Shown here piece after piece: positions 8,836 to 15,638 of a stretch of 64,000 nucleotides of DNA. How positions within the stretch are numbered: position 1 is the stretch's first letter; every line of letters begins with the position of its first letter. Both the position numbers and the translations under genes were made by a program. Source of the stretch: Chitinophagaceae bacterium (GTDB taxonomy: Bacteria; Bacteroidota; Bacteroidia; Chitinophagales; Chitinophagaceae); the NCBI GenBank assembly GCA_947454235.1, contig CANGIY010000008.1:62001-126000 (forward strand), written 5' to 3'. The notes beneath the pieces are model-generated. The model saw only the letters and a list, made by a program, of their open reading frames with translations. It was not told where the DNA came from and searched no databases.

Positions 8836-9246
8836 ATGTTGAAAGTAGGAGATGAATTCCGTCATGAATTCAGTTACACACAAGCCGACGTTGATACCTA
8901 TGCACGCGTAAGCGGCGACGTTAACCCATTGCACATTGACCCGGCTGCGGGTGCTGCGAGCATGTTCGGTAAAAACATCATTCACGGCTTCCTCGGTGCA
9001 AGCGTTTTCACAAAAATCTTCGGTGCTCTTTGGTATGCTGACGGTCACGTTTATATGTCGCAAAACATTAAATGGTTGCGCCCAATGTTTGTTGAAACAG
9101 GTTACGAAGCAGTAATTAAAGTGAAAGAAATTTTCCCTAACAAAAACAGGATTCTTTATGATTGCGCTGTTTACAACAAAGAAACAGGAGAGCAAACAAT
9201 TACCGGTGAAGCATTGTTGCTGAACAAAAAATCATACGTTTGGTAG
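8836..9246 (+). CDS. MaoC-like (R)-specific enoyl-CoA hydratase, PhaJ-like
   Basis: 136-residue hot-dog-fold hydratase. The catalytic signature Asp-x4-His is present as D28-VNPL-H33, followed by the KNIIHGFL helix typical of MaoC hydratases. PhaJ converts enoyl-CoA from beta-oxidation to (R)-3-hydroxyacyl-CoA, the monomer for PHA synthase. MaoC-fold proteins also serve in other acyl-CoA pathways, so the PHA role is inferred from the divergently transcribed PhaE-like gene. The single-domain length matches PhaJ (about 134 residues). The gene is followed directly by a strong terminator, so it is monocistronic. Confidence 0.85.
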   Translation: MLKVGDEFRHEFSYTQADVDTYARVSGDVNPLHIDPAAGAASMFGKNIIHGFLGASVFTKIFGALWYADGHVYMSQNIKWLRPMFVETGYEAVIKVKEIFPNKNRILYDCAVYNKETGEQTITGEALLLNKKSYVW

Positions 9247-9270
9247 TAGCCAACCTGCGATATTTAATAT

Positions 9271-9300
9271 ATCCCCTACCCTTGTGGTGGGGGATTTTTA
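9271..9300 (+). terminator. intrinsic terminator of the PhaJ-like gene
   Basis: Stem ATCCCCTACC/GGTGGGGGAT (9271-9280 and 9286-9295, one G-T pair) with a 5-nt loop, followed by TTTTTA. Its 3' end overlaps the stop codon of the convergent rlmH gene. Confidence 0.7.
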
Positions 9301-9771
9301 TTCGTGGTGGTAGGGCGAATTATTTAAAATACTGAACGACCTGTAAACCTGCTCAGCCAAAATAAGACGTACCAACTGGTGTGGAAAAACAAGGTTAGAA
9401 AGCGACCACGTTTGATTGGCTTTTTTCTTCACAGCTTCAGTAACCCCAAAAGCACCACCAATCAACAATACAAGTGTTTTTACACCCTGATTCATGCACT
9501 GCTGAAACTGCGCCGCCCACTGTGGAGATGTGAGCATTTTGCCGCGCTCGTCGAGTACAACGAGATAGTGCCCCGGTTGCAGGCGCTTTAATATCATCTC
9601 TTCCTCAATCAGCTTTTGTTTCTGCACATCGGTTGTGGCCAGTTTGCGCGGGGTTTGCAGCACCACCAGACTCACATCGTTCCAGGGGCGGGTTTTCTTG
9701 AAATAGTAATCAACGCCTTCTTCAATGAATGAATCGCTTTCCTTGCCCAATGACCAAATCTCGATGTTCAT
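9298..9771 (-). CDS. rlmH: 23S rRNA (pseudouridine1915-N3)-methyltransferase RlmH
   Basis: 157 residues, the usual length for this small SPOUT methyltransferase that N3-methylates pseudouridine 1915 in helix 69 of 23S rRNA on assembled 70S ribosomes. It shows the N-terminal IEIWSLGKESD start, the SAM-binding knot around LLIGGAFGVTEAV, and the family C-terminus LAEQVYRSF ending PYHHE. The ATG at 9769-9771 gives this standard N-terminus; a longer frame would run into the tRNA-Arg gene. A TAACTTTG box on the minus strand (9798-9805) lies 26 bases upstream, inside the spacer of the divergent tRNA-Arg promoter. Confidence 0.95.
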   Translation of the reverse strand: MNIEIWSLGKESDSFIEEGVDYYFKKTRPWNDVSLVVLQTPRKLATTDVQKQKLIEEEMILKRLQPGHYLVVLDERGKMLTSPQWAAQFQQCMNQGVKTLVLLIGGAFGVTEAVKKKANQTWSLSNLVFPHQLVRLILAEQVYRSFSILNNSPYHHE

Positions 9772-9793
9772 GCGAAAATTTTTGAAAGATTTT

Positions 9794-9823
9794 TTTGCAA
9801 AGTTAAAAAAAGCGGTATCTTTG
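9794..9823 (+). promoter_or_regulatory. promoter of tRNA-Arg
   Basis: TTTG (9794-9797), 18-bp spacer, TATCTTTG (9816-9823): a full Bacteroidota primary-sigma promoter, 20 bases before the tRNA. The minus-strand TAACTTTG box of rlmH (9798-9805) sits in the spacer, so the two promoters overlap. Confidence 0.75.
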
Positions 9824-9843
9824 CACTCCGAAAAATTCGGAAT

Positions 9844-9917
9844 GGCTTCGTAGCTCAACTGAATAGAGCATCTGACTACGGATCAGAAGGTTTCAGGTTT
9901 GAATCCTGACGAGGTCA
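9844..9917 (+). tRNA. tRNA-Arg (anticodon ACG)
   Basis: A complete cloverleaf: acceptor GGCTTCG/CGAGGTC (two G-U pairs), D-arm GCTC/GAGC, anticodon stem TCTGA/TCAGA with loop CTACGGA (anticodon ACG at 9878-9880), T-arm TCAGG/CCTGA with TTTGAAT, discriminator A. No CCA is encoded. A34 would be deaminated to inosine by TadA to read CGN codons. Confidence 0.93.
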
Positions 9918-9920
9918 CTA

Positions 9921-9953
9921 AAGCGCAACAGTCGATGATTGTTGCGCTTTTTT
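9921..9953 (+). terminator. intrinsic terminator of tRNA-Arg
   Basis: A perfect 10-bp stem AAGCGCAACA/TGTTGCGCTT (9921-9930 and 9940-9949) followed by a T run. Confidence 0.85.
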
Positions 9954-10045
9954 AATTGGTTTAAGTGTGAAAATTGTATCTTACCACCTACCCAACCACT
10001 AAAAATCTCAACCTCAAAAATTCATGATTAAATTTGCGCCTGATA

Positions 10046-11302
10046 ATGGGTAATTTGATGAACACGAAGTACAACCTGGTGCATATAACCACCAGCGGAG
10101 AGTATAAAGCCCCACTTGTGGCAAGCCAGCTTTTTGACCAGGCTGAGACTCAGGCGACAGTAAAAGAAGGATTAGTGCCGCAAAAAGTGGAAGCATGGAT
10201 ACTTGGCACCATGAGGGAATACTGGGACAAAGCTGCACAGGAAAAAGTGACTTCACTCAAAAAACGCTGCCCGCATATTAATATCAGAATGATTAACGGC
10301 ATTGGAAAACTAAAGGGATTTCCGGCAGAACAAATGATGATAGCTGCCCGTAAAAACCTCGGAACTGATATCCCGGTTATCTATCATTGTCGCGGTGAAA
10401 GTGCGGCTTTAAAAGCCAGTTTTCTGAAATCTAAATTCCCAAATGATAAAATAGTATTGGATGTACGTGGTTTTTGGCCTGCCGAAAGCCTTTACAACAA
10501 GGGCATTGAGTACCCCGAGCTAGCCACAGGTGCCGATAAAACAAATTACGACAATCATCTGTCAAACCTTAAAAAAGCTGTAGCAGCAATTGACGGTATA
10601 ACAACAGTAAGTCAGGCACTCAGGCAGTTATTGATAGATGTAGCAGGTGCCCCGCTAAGTTGTTGCGTAGTTCCGTGCTGCGTAACGACTGTGCCAAATG
10701 ACTCAATGCGTGCAAAATGGCGCAACGAATGGGGCATTAAAGATGATGAAAAAATAGTGGTGTATTCTGGTACAACTGCTGCCTATCAACACCTTGGCGA
10801 CCTCACTATTCCTTTCATGAAGGAATTTGCAGCTCAAAACCCCAAGGTTAAACTTGCTTTTTTCTCGTCGGAAATTGACAAAATAAAGGCACTGCTCAAA
10901 ACAGCCGGCATAGACGAAAATACTGTTTTATTGAAAAAATTCACACAACAAGAGGTAGCAGGTGCACTTACAGCCTGCGATGCCGGTATTTTGATTAGAA
11001 AACCCACATTGGTAAACAGAGTCGCAAACCCTGTTAAAATCGCAGAATACCTGGCAGCAGGTTTACCTATAATTATTGAAAAAGGCGTAGGTGGTGTTAG
11101 CGACGAAATGTTTGAAAAAAATCTGCTCTACGGCATTTCGCTCACTCAAGAAAACTGGACGACTGACTGGAACAACATCAATAGGTGGATAGGAAGTGCT
11201 GCGAATTTGCGGACTGAAGTACGAGAGTACGTAAACAAAGTTTATTTATGGAAATCAGCCATTCAGGTGTCGAGGGAAATGTACCGCAAGTTATTGAGTT
11301 AA
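10046..11302 (+). CDS. glycosyltransferase, GT-B fold (GT4-like)
   Basis: 418 residues resembling GT-B retaining glycosyltransferases. The N-terminal half has an acceptor-domain pattern (VIYHCRGE, LDVRGFWPAES). The C-terminal donor domain has VVYSGTTAAYQHLG, the segment LKKFTQQEVAGALTACDAG and the sugar-nucleotide region ANPVKIAEYLAAGLPIII, matching the GT4 E-x7-E-like area. There is no signal peptide or membrane segment, so it is probably cytoplasmic or membrane-associated, in surface polysaccharide synthesis. A TAAATTTG box (10029-10036) excludes the in-frame TTG at 10034; ATG 10046 or 10058 is the likely start. It is not in a visible polysaccharide cluster, so the acceptor is unknown. Confidence 0.78.
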   Translation: MGNLMNTKYNLVHITTSGEYKAPLVASQLFDQAETQATVKEGLVPQKVEAWILGTMREYWDKAAQEKVTSLKKRCPHINIRMINGIGKLKGFPAEQMMIAARKNLGTDIPVIYHCRGESAALKASFLKSKFPNDKIVLDVRGFWPAESLYNKGIEYPELATGADKTNYDNHLSNLKKAVAAIDGITTVSQALRQLLIDVAGAPLSCCVVPCCVTTVPNDSMRAKWRNEWGIKDDEKIVVYSGTTAAYQHLGDLTIPFMKEFAAQNPKVKLAFFSSEIDKIKALLKTAGIDENTVLLKKFTQQEVAGALTACDAGILIRKPTLVNRVANPVKIAEYLAAGLPIIIEKGVGGVSDEMFEKNLLYGISLTQENWTTDWNNINRWIGSAANLRTEVREYVNKVYLWKSAIQVSREMYRKLLS

Positions 11303-11317
11303 CAAACTAAAAATACA

Positions 11318-11352
11318 ATAAAAGAAAAGCCCCGGTTCAGTAGAAACGGGGC
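11318..11352 (-). terminator. intrinsic terminator downstream of the 68-residue gene
   Basis: Stem GCCCCG/CGGGGC (11329-11334 and 11347-11352) with further imperfect pairing. The T run (CTTTTCTTTTATTG) is on the minus strand, so it serves the minus-strand small gene; it may also stop the converging glycosyltransferase transcript. Confidence 0.65.
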
Positions 11353-11385
11353 ACTCTGTATAATGAGGTTATTCACCTTATAGTA

Positions 11386-11592
11386 CTAGAAATCTTGCTT
11401 AGCAACTCCGTCTTTGATAGCTTGAAGTGCATTAGCTTCGCCCATGATAGCAGACATTTTGTTGCCTTTGCCGTCGTGACCTTTAGCGATATATCCACCT
11501 TTTGCAGTTTTAGAAATTACAGCATCCTGCATTGGAACATTTTTTTCCTTAGTTTTCAAGCAATATGCTTTAATCATTTTTGAAGTGTCCAT
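11386..11592 (-). CDS. small basic protein, DUF5679-like but lacking most zinc cysteines
   Basis: 68 residues, basic. The segment IKAYCLKTKEKNVPMQDA followed by GGYIAKGHDGKGNKMSAIMG lines up by eye with DUF5679 zinc-ribbon proteins, whose pattern is about AYCxxC...M...KGxCPxCGxKM. Only the first cysteine is kept here; the second becomes Thr and the later CPxC pair becomes HDGKG. It would therefore not bind zinc in the usual way. A helical extension (EANALQAIKDGVAKQDF) follows. It has its own terminator. The family link is tentative and the function unknown. Confidence 0.6.
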   Translation of the reverse strand: MDTSKMIKAYCLKTKEKNVPMQDAVISKTAKGGYIAKGHDGKGNKMSAIMGEANALQAIKDGVAKQDF

Positions 11593-11775
11593 CTCGTTTG
11601 ATTTTGTTGTAAATAAGTTTGTTAATGATGAATTGAGTGCAATCTAGTACATTTTTTATAAACATCAATAATAGTCGGAAATAATTATCGGGTATTGAAT
11701 CAATGAATTTTAGACGTTTGTGAATATCTTATCCAATAATGTTAATATTCATAATTAAAACAATGCCTTTACCAT

Positions 11776-12750
11776 CTATTTACTATTGTCGGGCAGTAAA
11801 ATTTCGAATATTGCACCGCTAGGATGGTTGTCTAAAATGGTGATTTTACCCCTGTGTTGCTGCACTACTTTGTACACAATATACAACCCCAGCCCTGTTC
11901 CTTTAGACTTCCTGCTCTCCTCATTTCCTACCCTGTAGAACTTATTGAAAATGTTCTTTTTTTCTTCGTCAGGTATACCCTTCCCTTGATCAACGACACG
12001 AATTACCAAAGAATTGTTGCTTCTTGAAAGCGATAATTGAACGGGGCTACCTGAAGGTGAATATTTGACCGCATTCTCCAGCAAATTGGTGAGCAGTAGT
12101 TGAATCATAATCTTGTCACCATTGATCTTACAATCTTCAACAGCCTCAATAGATAAACGACCCTGATAACGATTTGAATACTCTTGAAAAACGCTTTGGC
12201 ATAGTTCGGTTAAGTCAAAGGTCTCTTTCACCGCTTTGTACTGCCTGCCTTCAAACTGCGACGCGAATAAGATATTGTTGCACAATTCATTTAGCCTGTT
12301 CGATTCGTATACACAGCGTGCTATGAGTGCGTCACGTTTTTCTTCATCGAGTTTTCTCCGCTCAATAGTTTGTAGATTAAGTTTAATTGCTGCTAAAGGC
12401 GATTTCAACTCATGTGTCACCGACAACATAAAGTTATTTTGCTGGCGCGATAAAGCCATTCTCCTTCTAAACGAAGAATAAACAATGGTGGCGCCAATAA
12501 GGATTACTAAAACAAAAGTTGCCCCCTCACCTATGTACTGATAAGTGCGGTGCTTTAAGTTTACTTGCAACTGGGCGACCTCAGCAAAGTAAAAATTATG
12601 ATTCAATGAACTATCAACACGCGAGTTTAAAGTCAACACTTCCTGATCGAAAATGCGCTTACTCTGCCGTTGCAGACTGAACTCCCAGAATACAATAAAG
12701 ACAATGATGTAAGAAAGAAGGAGAACGTAAACGGTGTTAAAGAATCGCAT
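11776..12750 (-). CDS. sensor histidine kinase (orphan)
   Basis: 324 residues. Two membrane helices (about 5-23 and 75-93) enclose a short periplasmic segment of about 50 residues. The kinase core follows: H-box SVTHELKSPLAAIKL with phospho-acceptor His113, N-box LLTNLLENAVKYSPSG, G1 VVDQGKGIPDEE, and G2 GTGLGLYIVYKVV. It should autophosphorylate and pass phosphate to a response regulator, but none is adjacent. It starts 2 bases after the gldH stop, so the two genes are co-transcribed, which suggests coordination with gliding or T9SS functions (inference). Confidence 0.9.
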   Translation of the reverse strand: MRFFNTVYVLLLSYIIVFIVFWEFSLQRQSKRIFDQEVLTLNSRVDSSLNHNFYFAEVAQLQVNLKHRTYQYIGEGATFVLVILIGATIVYSSFRRRMALSRQQNNFMLSVTHELKSPLAAIKLNLQTIERRKLDEEKRDALIARCVYESNRLNELCNNILFASQFEGRQYKAVKETFDLTELCQSVFQEYSNRYQGRLSIEAVEDCKINGDKIMIQLLLTNLLENAVKYSPSGSPVQLSLSRSNNSLVIRVVDQGKGIPDEEKKNIFNKFYRVGNEESRKSKGTGLGLYIVYKVVQQHRGKITILDNHPSGAIFEILLPDNSK

Positions 12751-12752
12751 TG

Positions 12753-13241
12753 CTAATTCTTTTTAAACTGTTCAACGCGCAAGCCCACGTGTAATATTTC
12801 GGGCAATGGATTTACGCGCATGTTTTGCTCCATTGATATTTCATAAATACCCGGCTGTTTCAGTTTCACGGAATCTCCGAAATCAACATAAACCCTTTCT
12901 TCGAAAGTGGCACCAAGTCCCCTGCCCATCCATACACCTGCAGGGTCGGCTAAAGTTAAATTAACGCGTTCTTGCTTAATGACTTTTGCGCCTGGCGTTT
13001 TGATGTACAACAAAAGCCACAAATTGGAAAACTGATATGCCTCAGAATGTTTTAAAACAATGTACGGCTTATACACCGCATTTGAATCGGTGATCTCGAA
13101 CTTAAATACAGGTTTGTAATTAAAACTCCACTGATTTTGCGGAATAGAATACACCTTCTGGAAATAAGGAGGCGCAGGAAGACATCCTGTAAAAAGCGTC
13201 GCAGCAACAATTACCAGTGCTATTTGTACATATTTGAGCAT
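12753..13241 (-). CDS. gldH: gliding motility lipoprotein GldH
   Basis: 162 residues from the ATG at 13239-13241. A lipoprotein signal ends in lipobox FTGC with Cys20, then a beta-rich domain typical of GldH: SIPQNQWSFNYKPVF near the N-terminus, LLYIKTPG in the middle and the terminal ILHVGLRVEQ. In Flavobacterium johnsoniae GldH is needed for gliding and chitin use and is one of the Gld lipoproteins tied to type IX secretion. The three T9SS-tagged proteins in this window fit that context. A TACTTTTG box lies on the minus strand at 13251-13258, 9 bases upstream. The sensor kinase gene follows after 2 bases. Confidence 0.85.
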   Translation of the reverse strand: MLKYVQIALVIVAATLFTGCLPAPPYFQKVYSIPQNQWSFNYKPVFKFEITDSNAVYKPYIVLKHSEAYQFSNLWLLLYIKTPGAKVIKQERVNLTLADPAGVWMGRGLGATFEERVYVDFGDSVKLKQPGIYEISMEQNMRVNPLPEILHVGLRVEQFKKN

Positions 13242-13439
13242 ACAGCGGTTCAAAAGTAGCAAAAAGGTAGGACTTGAAAAGCAATGTTATAAAACCAAGT
13301 ACATTTCCACTAACCTGAACATAAAATCAGACACAAAGCCTCCGCTAATTTTCTACTTCACAACAGCGTTAAACACTACTCATTCAGACTTTGAGATATT
13401 TTTAAACATTTGGAATTCCCAAACCGAACGACTATTAAT

Positions 13440-13447
13440 TAAGTTTG
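13440..13447 (+). promoter_or_regulatory. TAnnTTTG (-7) box of TPR lipoprotein gene, leaderless arrangement
   Basis: TAAGTTTG is an exact -7 consensus match ending 4 bases before the ATG at 13452, which places +1 at the start codon. A TTTG 27 bases further up (13409-13412) is too far for a standard -33 element. Confidence 0.5.
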
Positions 13448-13451
13448 CAGT

Positions 13452-14492
13452 ATGAAACTATATTTCAAATCGTTTTTGGTGGTATTGGTAGGCAGTGTTG
13501 TGATTTTTGCATGCAAGCCCAAAGCCACTTACCAGCCCGATACCGACCCTATTTTCAAGAATGATGCCGCACTAAAAGAAATGACTGAAGCGATCACCAA
13601 AAATCCGGAAGACGCTTCTTTGTTCTTTGCACGCGGAGTGGCACTCAGGAAAATGAAACTCGATTCACTGGCATTGAAAGACCTTCGACATGCTACAGAT
13701 TTGGACACCACAAAAGCCGAATACCTGAGCTATATTGGTGATTATTTGTTTGAATCAAACGACTTTCAAAATTCAATAACATGGTTTGAAAAAGCGATTG
13801 CCAAAAACCCTAAAGACCCAAAAACACACCTCAAAATCGCGAAGTTGTTCTATTACCTGAAAGAATATAAAAAGGCAGAAGAGCAAATAAATATGGTGCA
13901 ACGCCAAAACGTGTACGACCCTGAAACTTACTTCCTCGAAGGGATGATTTTGAAAGAACTCAAAGACACAGTACATGCCATTTCTAGGTTCCAGACTGCC
14001 ATTGAACAAAACCCCGATTACAAAGATGCCATTATACAACTAGGACTTTTATATGCTGCTAAAAAAGACACTTTAGCCATTAAATACCTCGAAAAGGCGT
14101 ACAAAACCGATTCTAACGACGTAACAACCATTTACGCAAAAGGAGTTTATTTCCAACAACACGAAGACTACACTAAGGCCATTGAAGAATACAAACGTTG
14201 CATTCTCAAAAACTCACACTACATCAACGCTTATTTTAACCTTGGATGGATTTATATGCAGCAGGACTCAATGGAAAAATCATACAGGCAGTATGACATT
14301 GTCACTAAGTTGGAACCCGATAATCCTACTGCTTACTTCAACCGCGGACTTTGCAGTGAAATTTTGAAAAAGCCTAAGGAGGCAGTTATCGACTACAGAA
14401 GAGCACTTTTGCTAGACCATAACTACCAAAGCCCTAAAAAAGCACTTGACAGGCTAAAAGTTGATTACAAAGACATTCTGAACAGTAAGTAG
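13452..14492 (+). CDS. tetratricopeptide-repeat lipoprotein
   Basis: 346 residues. A lipoprotein signal (hydrophobic run, lipobox IFAC, Cys21) is followed by about eight consecutive TPR units, recognisable from recurring segments such as ALKDLRHATDLD, SITWFEKAIAKNP, AISRFQTAIEQNP, AIEEYKRCILKN and AVIDYRRALLLD. TPR superhelices are protein-protein scaffolds, so this is probably an inner-face outer-membrane or periplasmic adaptor. It is transcribed alone from its own promoter. No catalytic domain is seen and the partner is unknown. Confidence 0.87.
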   Translation: MKLYFKSFLVVLVGSVVIFACKPKATYQPDTDPIFKNDAALKEMTEAITKNPEDASLFFARGVALRKMKLDSLALKDLRHATDLDTTKAEYLSYIGDYLFESNDFQNSITWFEKAIAKNPKDPKTHLKIAKLFYYLKEYKKAEEQINMVQRQNVYDPETYFLEGMILKELKDTVHAISRFQTAIEQNPDYKDAIIQLGLLYAAKKDTLAIKYLEKAYKTDSNDVTTIYAKGVYFQQHEDYTKAIEEYKRCILKNSHYINAYFNLGWIYMQQDSMEKSYRQYDIVTKLEPDNPTAYFNRGLCSEILKKPKEAVIDYRRALLLDHNYQSPKKALDRLKVDYKDILNSK

Positions 14493-14643
14493 CCCCCTAG
14501 AAATAATATTGCTCTGGAATTATACTTTTCCGAAAAAAATACGTCTATTTGAAGTTAATAGAACCCGATTCAAAATTTTAAACTTAAATGTCGTACCTTG
14601 TGATGATTTTACCATCATTTTAGGTTTTTACAAATACTTGATT

Positions 14644-15432
14644 ATGAATTTATATGTAGGAAATTTAAGCCCTGAGACTAATGGAAGTAGTCTTAAGACG
14701 CTTTTCTCTGAATTTGGCGAGGTTGTTACATCAAAAGTTATTATTGATAATGCTACAGGAATGTCGAAAGGTTTTGGATTTGTTGAAATGACAGATCACA
14801 ATGCCGGCACAGATGCCATCGACAATCTTGATATGAGCTTTTTTGAAGGTAATATTATATCGGTAAAAGAAGCGAAACAAAATACGGGTAACGATCGTGG
14901 CAGAGGCGGAAGCCAAGGCTTCGGTGGAAACAGAGGCGGTTTCAATCGCGACAGAGGTGGTTATAACTCAGGTGGTGGAAACGGAGGATACAACAGAGAC
15001 CGTGGCGGCTACAATTCTGGCGGCAGCGGAGGTGGAGGCGGTTATCGCGACAACAACCGTGAAAGAACCGGTGGTCGTGATGGTGGCGGACGCCCGGGAT
15101 ATGACCGATCTTCAGGCGGTGGCTACAACAGAAGCTACAACAACGACCGCGGTGGTTATAATAATGACCGTGGCGGCAGCAGTTATAACAGCGACCGTGG
15201 CAACTACAACAGTGATCGCTCAAGCAACTATAACAGCGACCGTTCTAGTAACTACAATAGCGATCGCCCTAGTAACAGCTATAACAACAATTACAACAGC
15301 GATAGGAGCAACGACAGAGGTGGTTATAACAATCGTTATACCAATGACCGCAGCAGCTATAACACCGATCGCCCAAGTAATTACAACAGCGATCGTTACA
15401 ACAAAAACGAAAACGAGAATAACAATAGTTAA
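14644..15432 (+). CDS. RRM RNA-binding protein with long YNSDR/RGG low-complexity tail
   Basis: 262 residues. Residues 1-78 form one RRM with RNP-2 LYVGNL (3-8) and RNP-1 KGFGFVEM (42-49), as in the short RRM proteins common in Bacteroidota and cyanobacteria. Residues 80-262 are low complexity: first RGG/Gly-rich, then about nine units of Y-N-[SNT]-D-R (for example 181-185, 188-192, 196-200, 204-208, 247-251). Bacterial RRM proteins of this type are usually short, with a Gly-rich tail of a few tens of residues, so this tail is unusually long. Arg/Tyr-patterned tails of this kind favour RNA-driven condensation (inference). The ATG at 14644 gives the canonical RRM start. A strong terminator follows. 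Confidence 0.88.
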   Translation: MNLYVGNLSPETNGSSLKTLFSEFGEVVTSKVIIDNATGMSKGFGFVEMTDHNAGTDAIDNLDMSFFEGNIISVKEAKQNTGNDRGRGGSQGFGGNRGGFNRDRGGYNSGGGNGGYNRDRGGYNSGGSGGGGGYRDNNRERTGGRDGGGRPGYDRSSGGGYNRSYNNDRGGYNNDRGGSSYNSDRGNYNSDRSSNYNSDRSSNYNSDRPSNSYNNNYNSDRSNDRGGYNNRYTNDRSSYNTDRPSNYNSDRYNKNENENNNS

Positions 15433-15462
15433 TTATACACACCTTTCTATCCCCAGGTACAT

Positions 15463-15498
15463 AAGACTGCGGCTGCGTCCGCAGTCTTTCCTTTTTTA
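15463..15498 (+). terminator. intrinsic terminator of the RRM gene
   Basis: A perfect 10-bp stem AAGACTGCGG/CCGCAGTCTT (15463-15472 and 15479-15488), 6-nt loop, then TCCTTTTTT. Confidence 0.85.
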
Positions 15499-15517
15499 TA
15501 CCCAGCCAAAATCAAAA

Positions 15518-15596
15518 CATTCGCCATTTATCTCAACCATATAAAATACACGCAACCCGATTCTGAAAATTCTGTAATTCTGTGAATTCTGATTCA
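15518..15596 (+). repeat. non-coding direct repeat, left copy
   Basis: Starts CATTCGCC, continues TCTCAACCATATAAAATACA, CGCAACCCGATTCTGAAAA and ends with GATTCAA. A second copy (16916-16980) has the same order of blocks with a few substitutions and a shorter AATTCTG-rich stretch. The two copies flank the secreted-protein gene at 15639-16889. No coding potential is seen. Confidence 0.7.
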
Positions 15597-15638
15597 ACAA
15601 CGCACATTTTTTAGTAATTTTATTTCAAATATTTCCCG

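Noticed and set aside
9772-9858. N-terminal extension of rlmH
   Set aside because: It runs into the tRNA-Arg gene and across both promoters; the ATG at 9771 gives the family-standard 157 residues.
15180-15400. CRISPR-like regular repeats
   Set aside because: The period is set by YNSDR codons within an intact reading frame; spacers are absent and no cas gene is present. The 51.8-kb palindromes are too few and irregular for CRISPR.
14897-15544. Long open frame of 215 codons in the +1 frame over the RRM tail
   Set aside because: It arises from the Gly/Asn/Asp/Arg repeat codons of the RRM protein read in another frame; the product is a Thr/Ala/Val monotony with no start context. A similar antisense frame over the same stretch is also an artefact.
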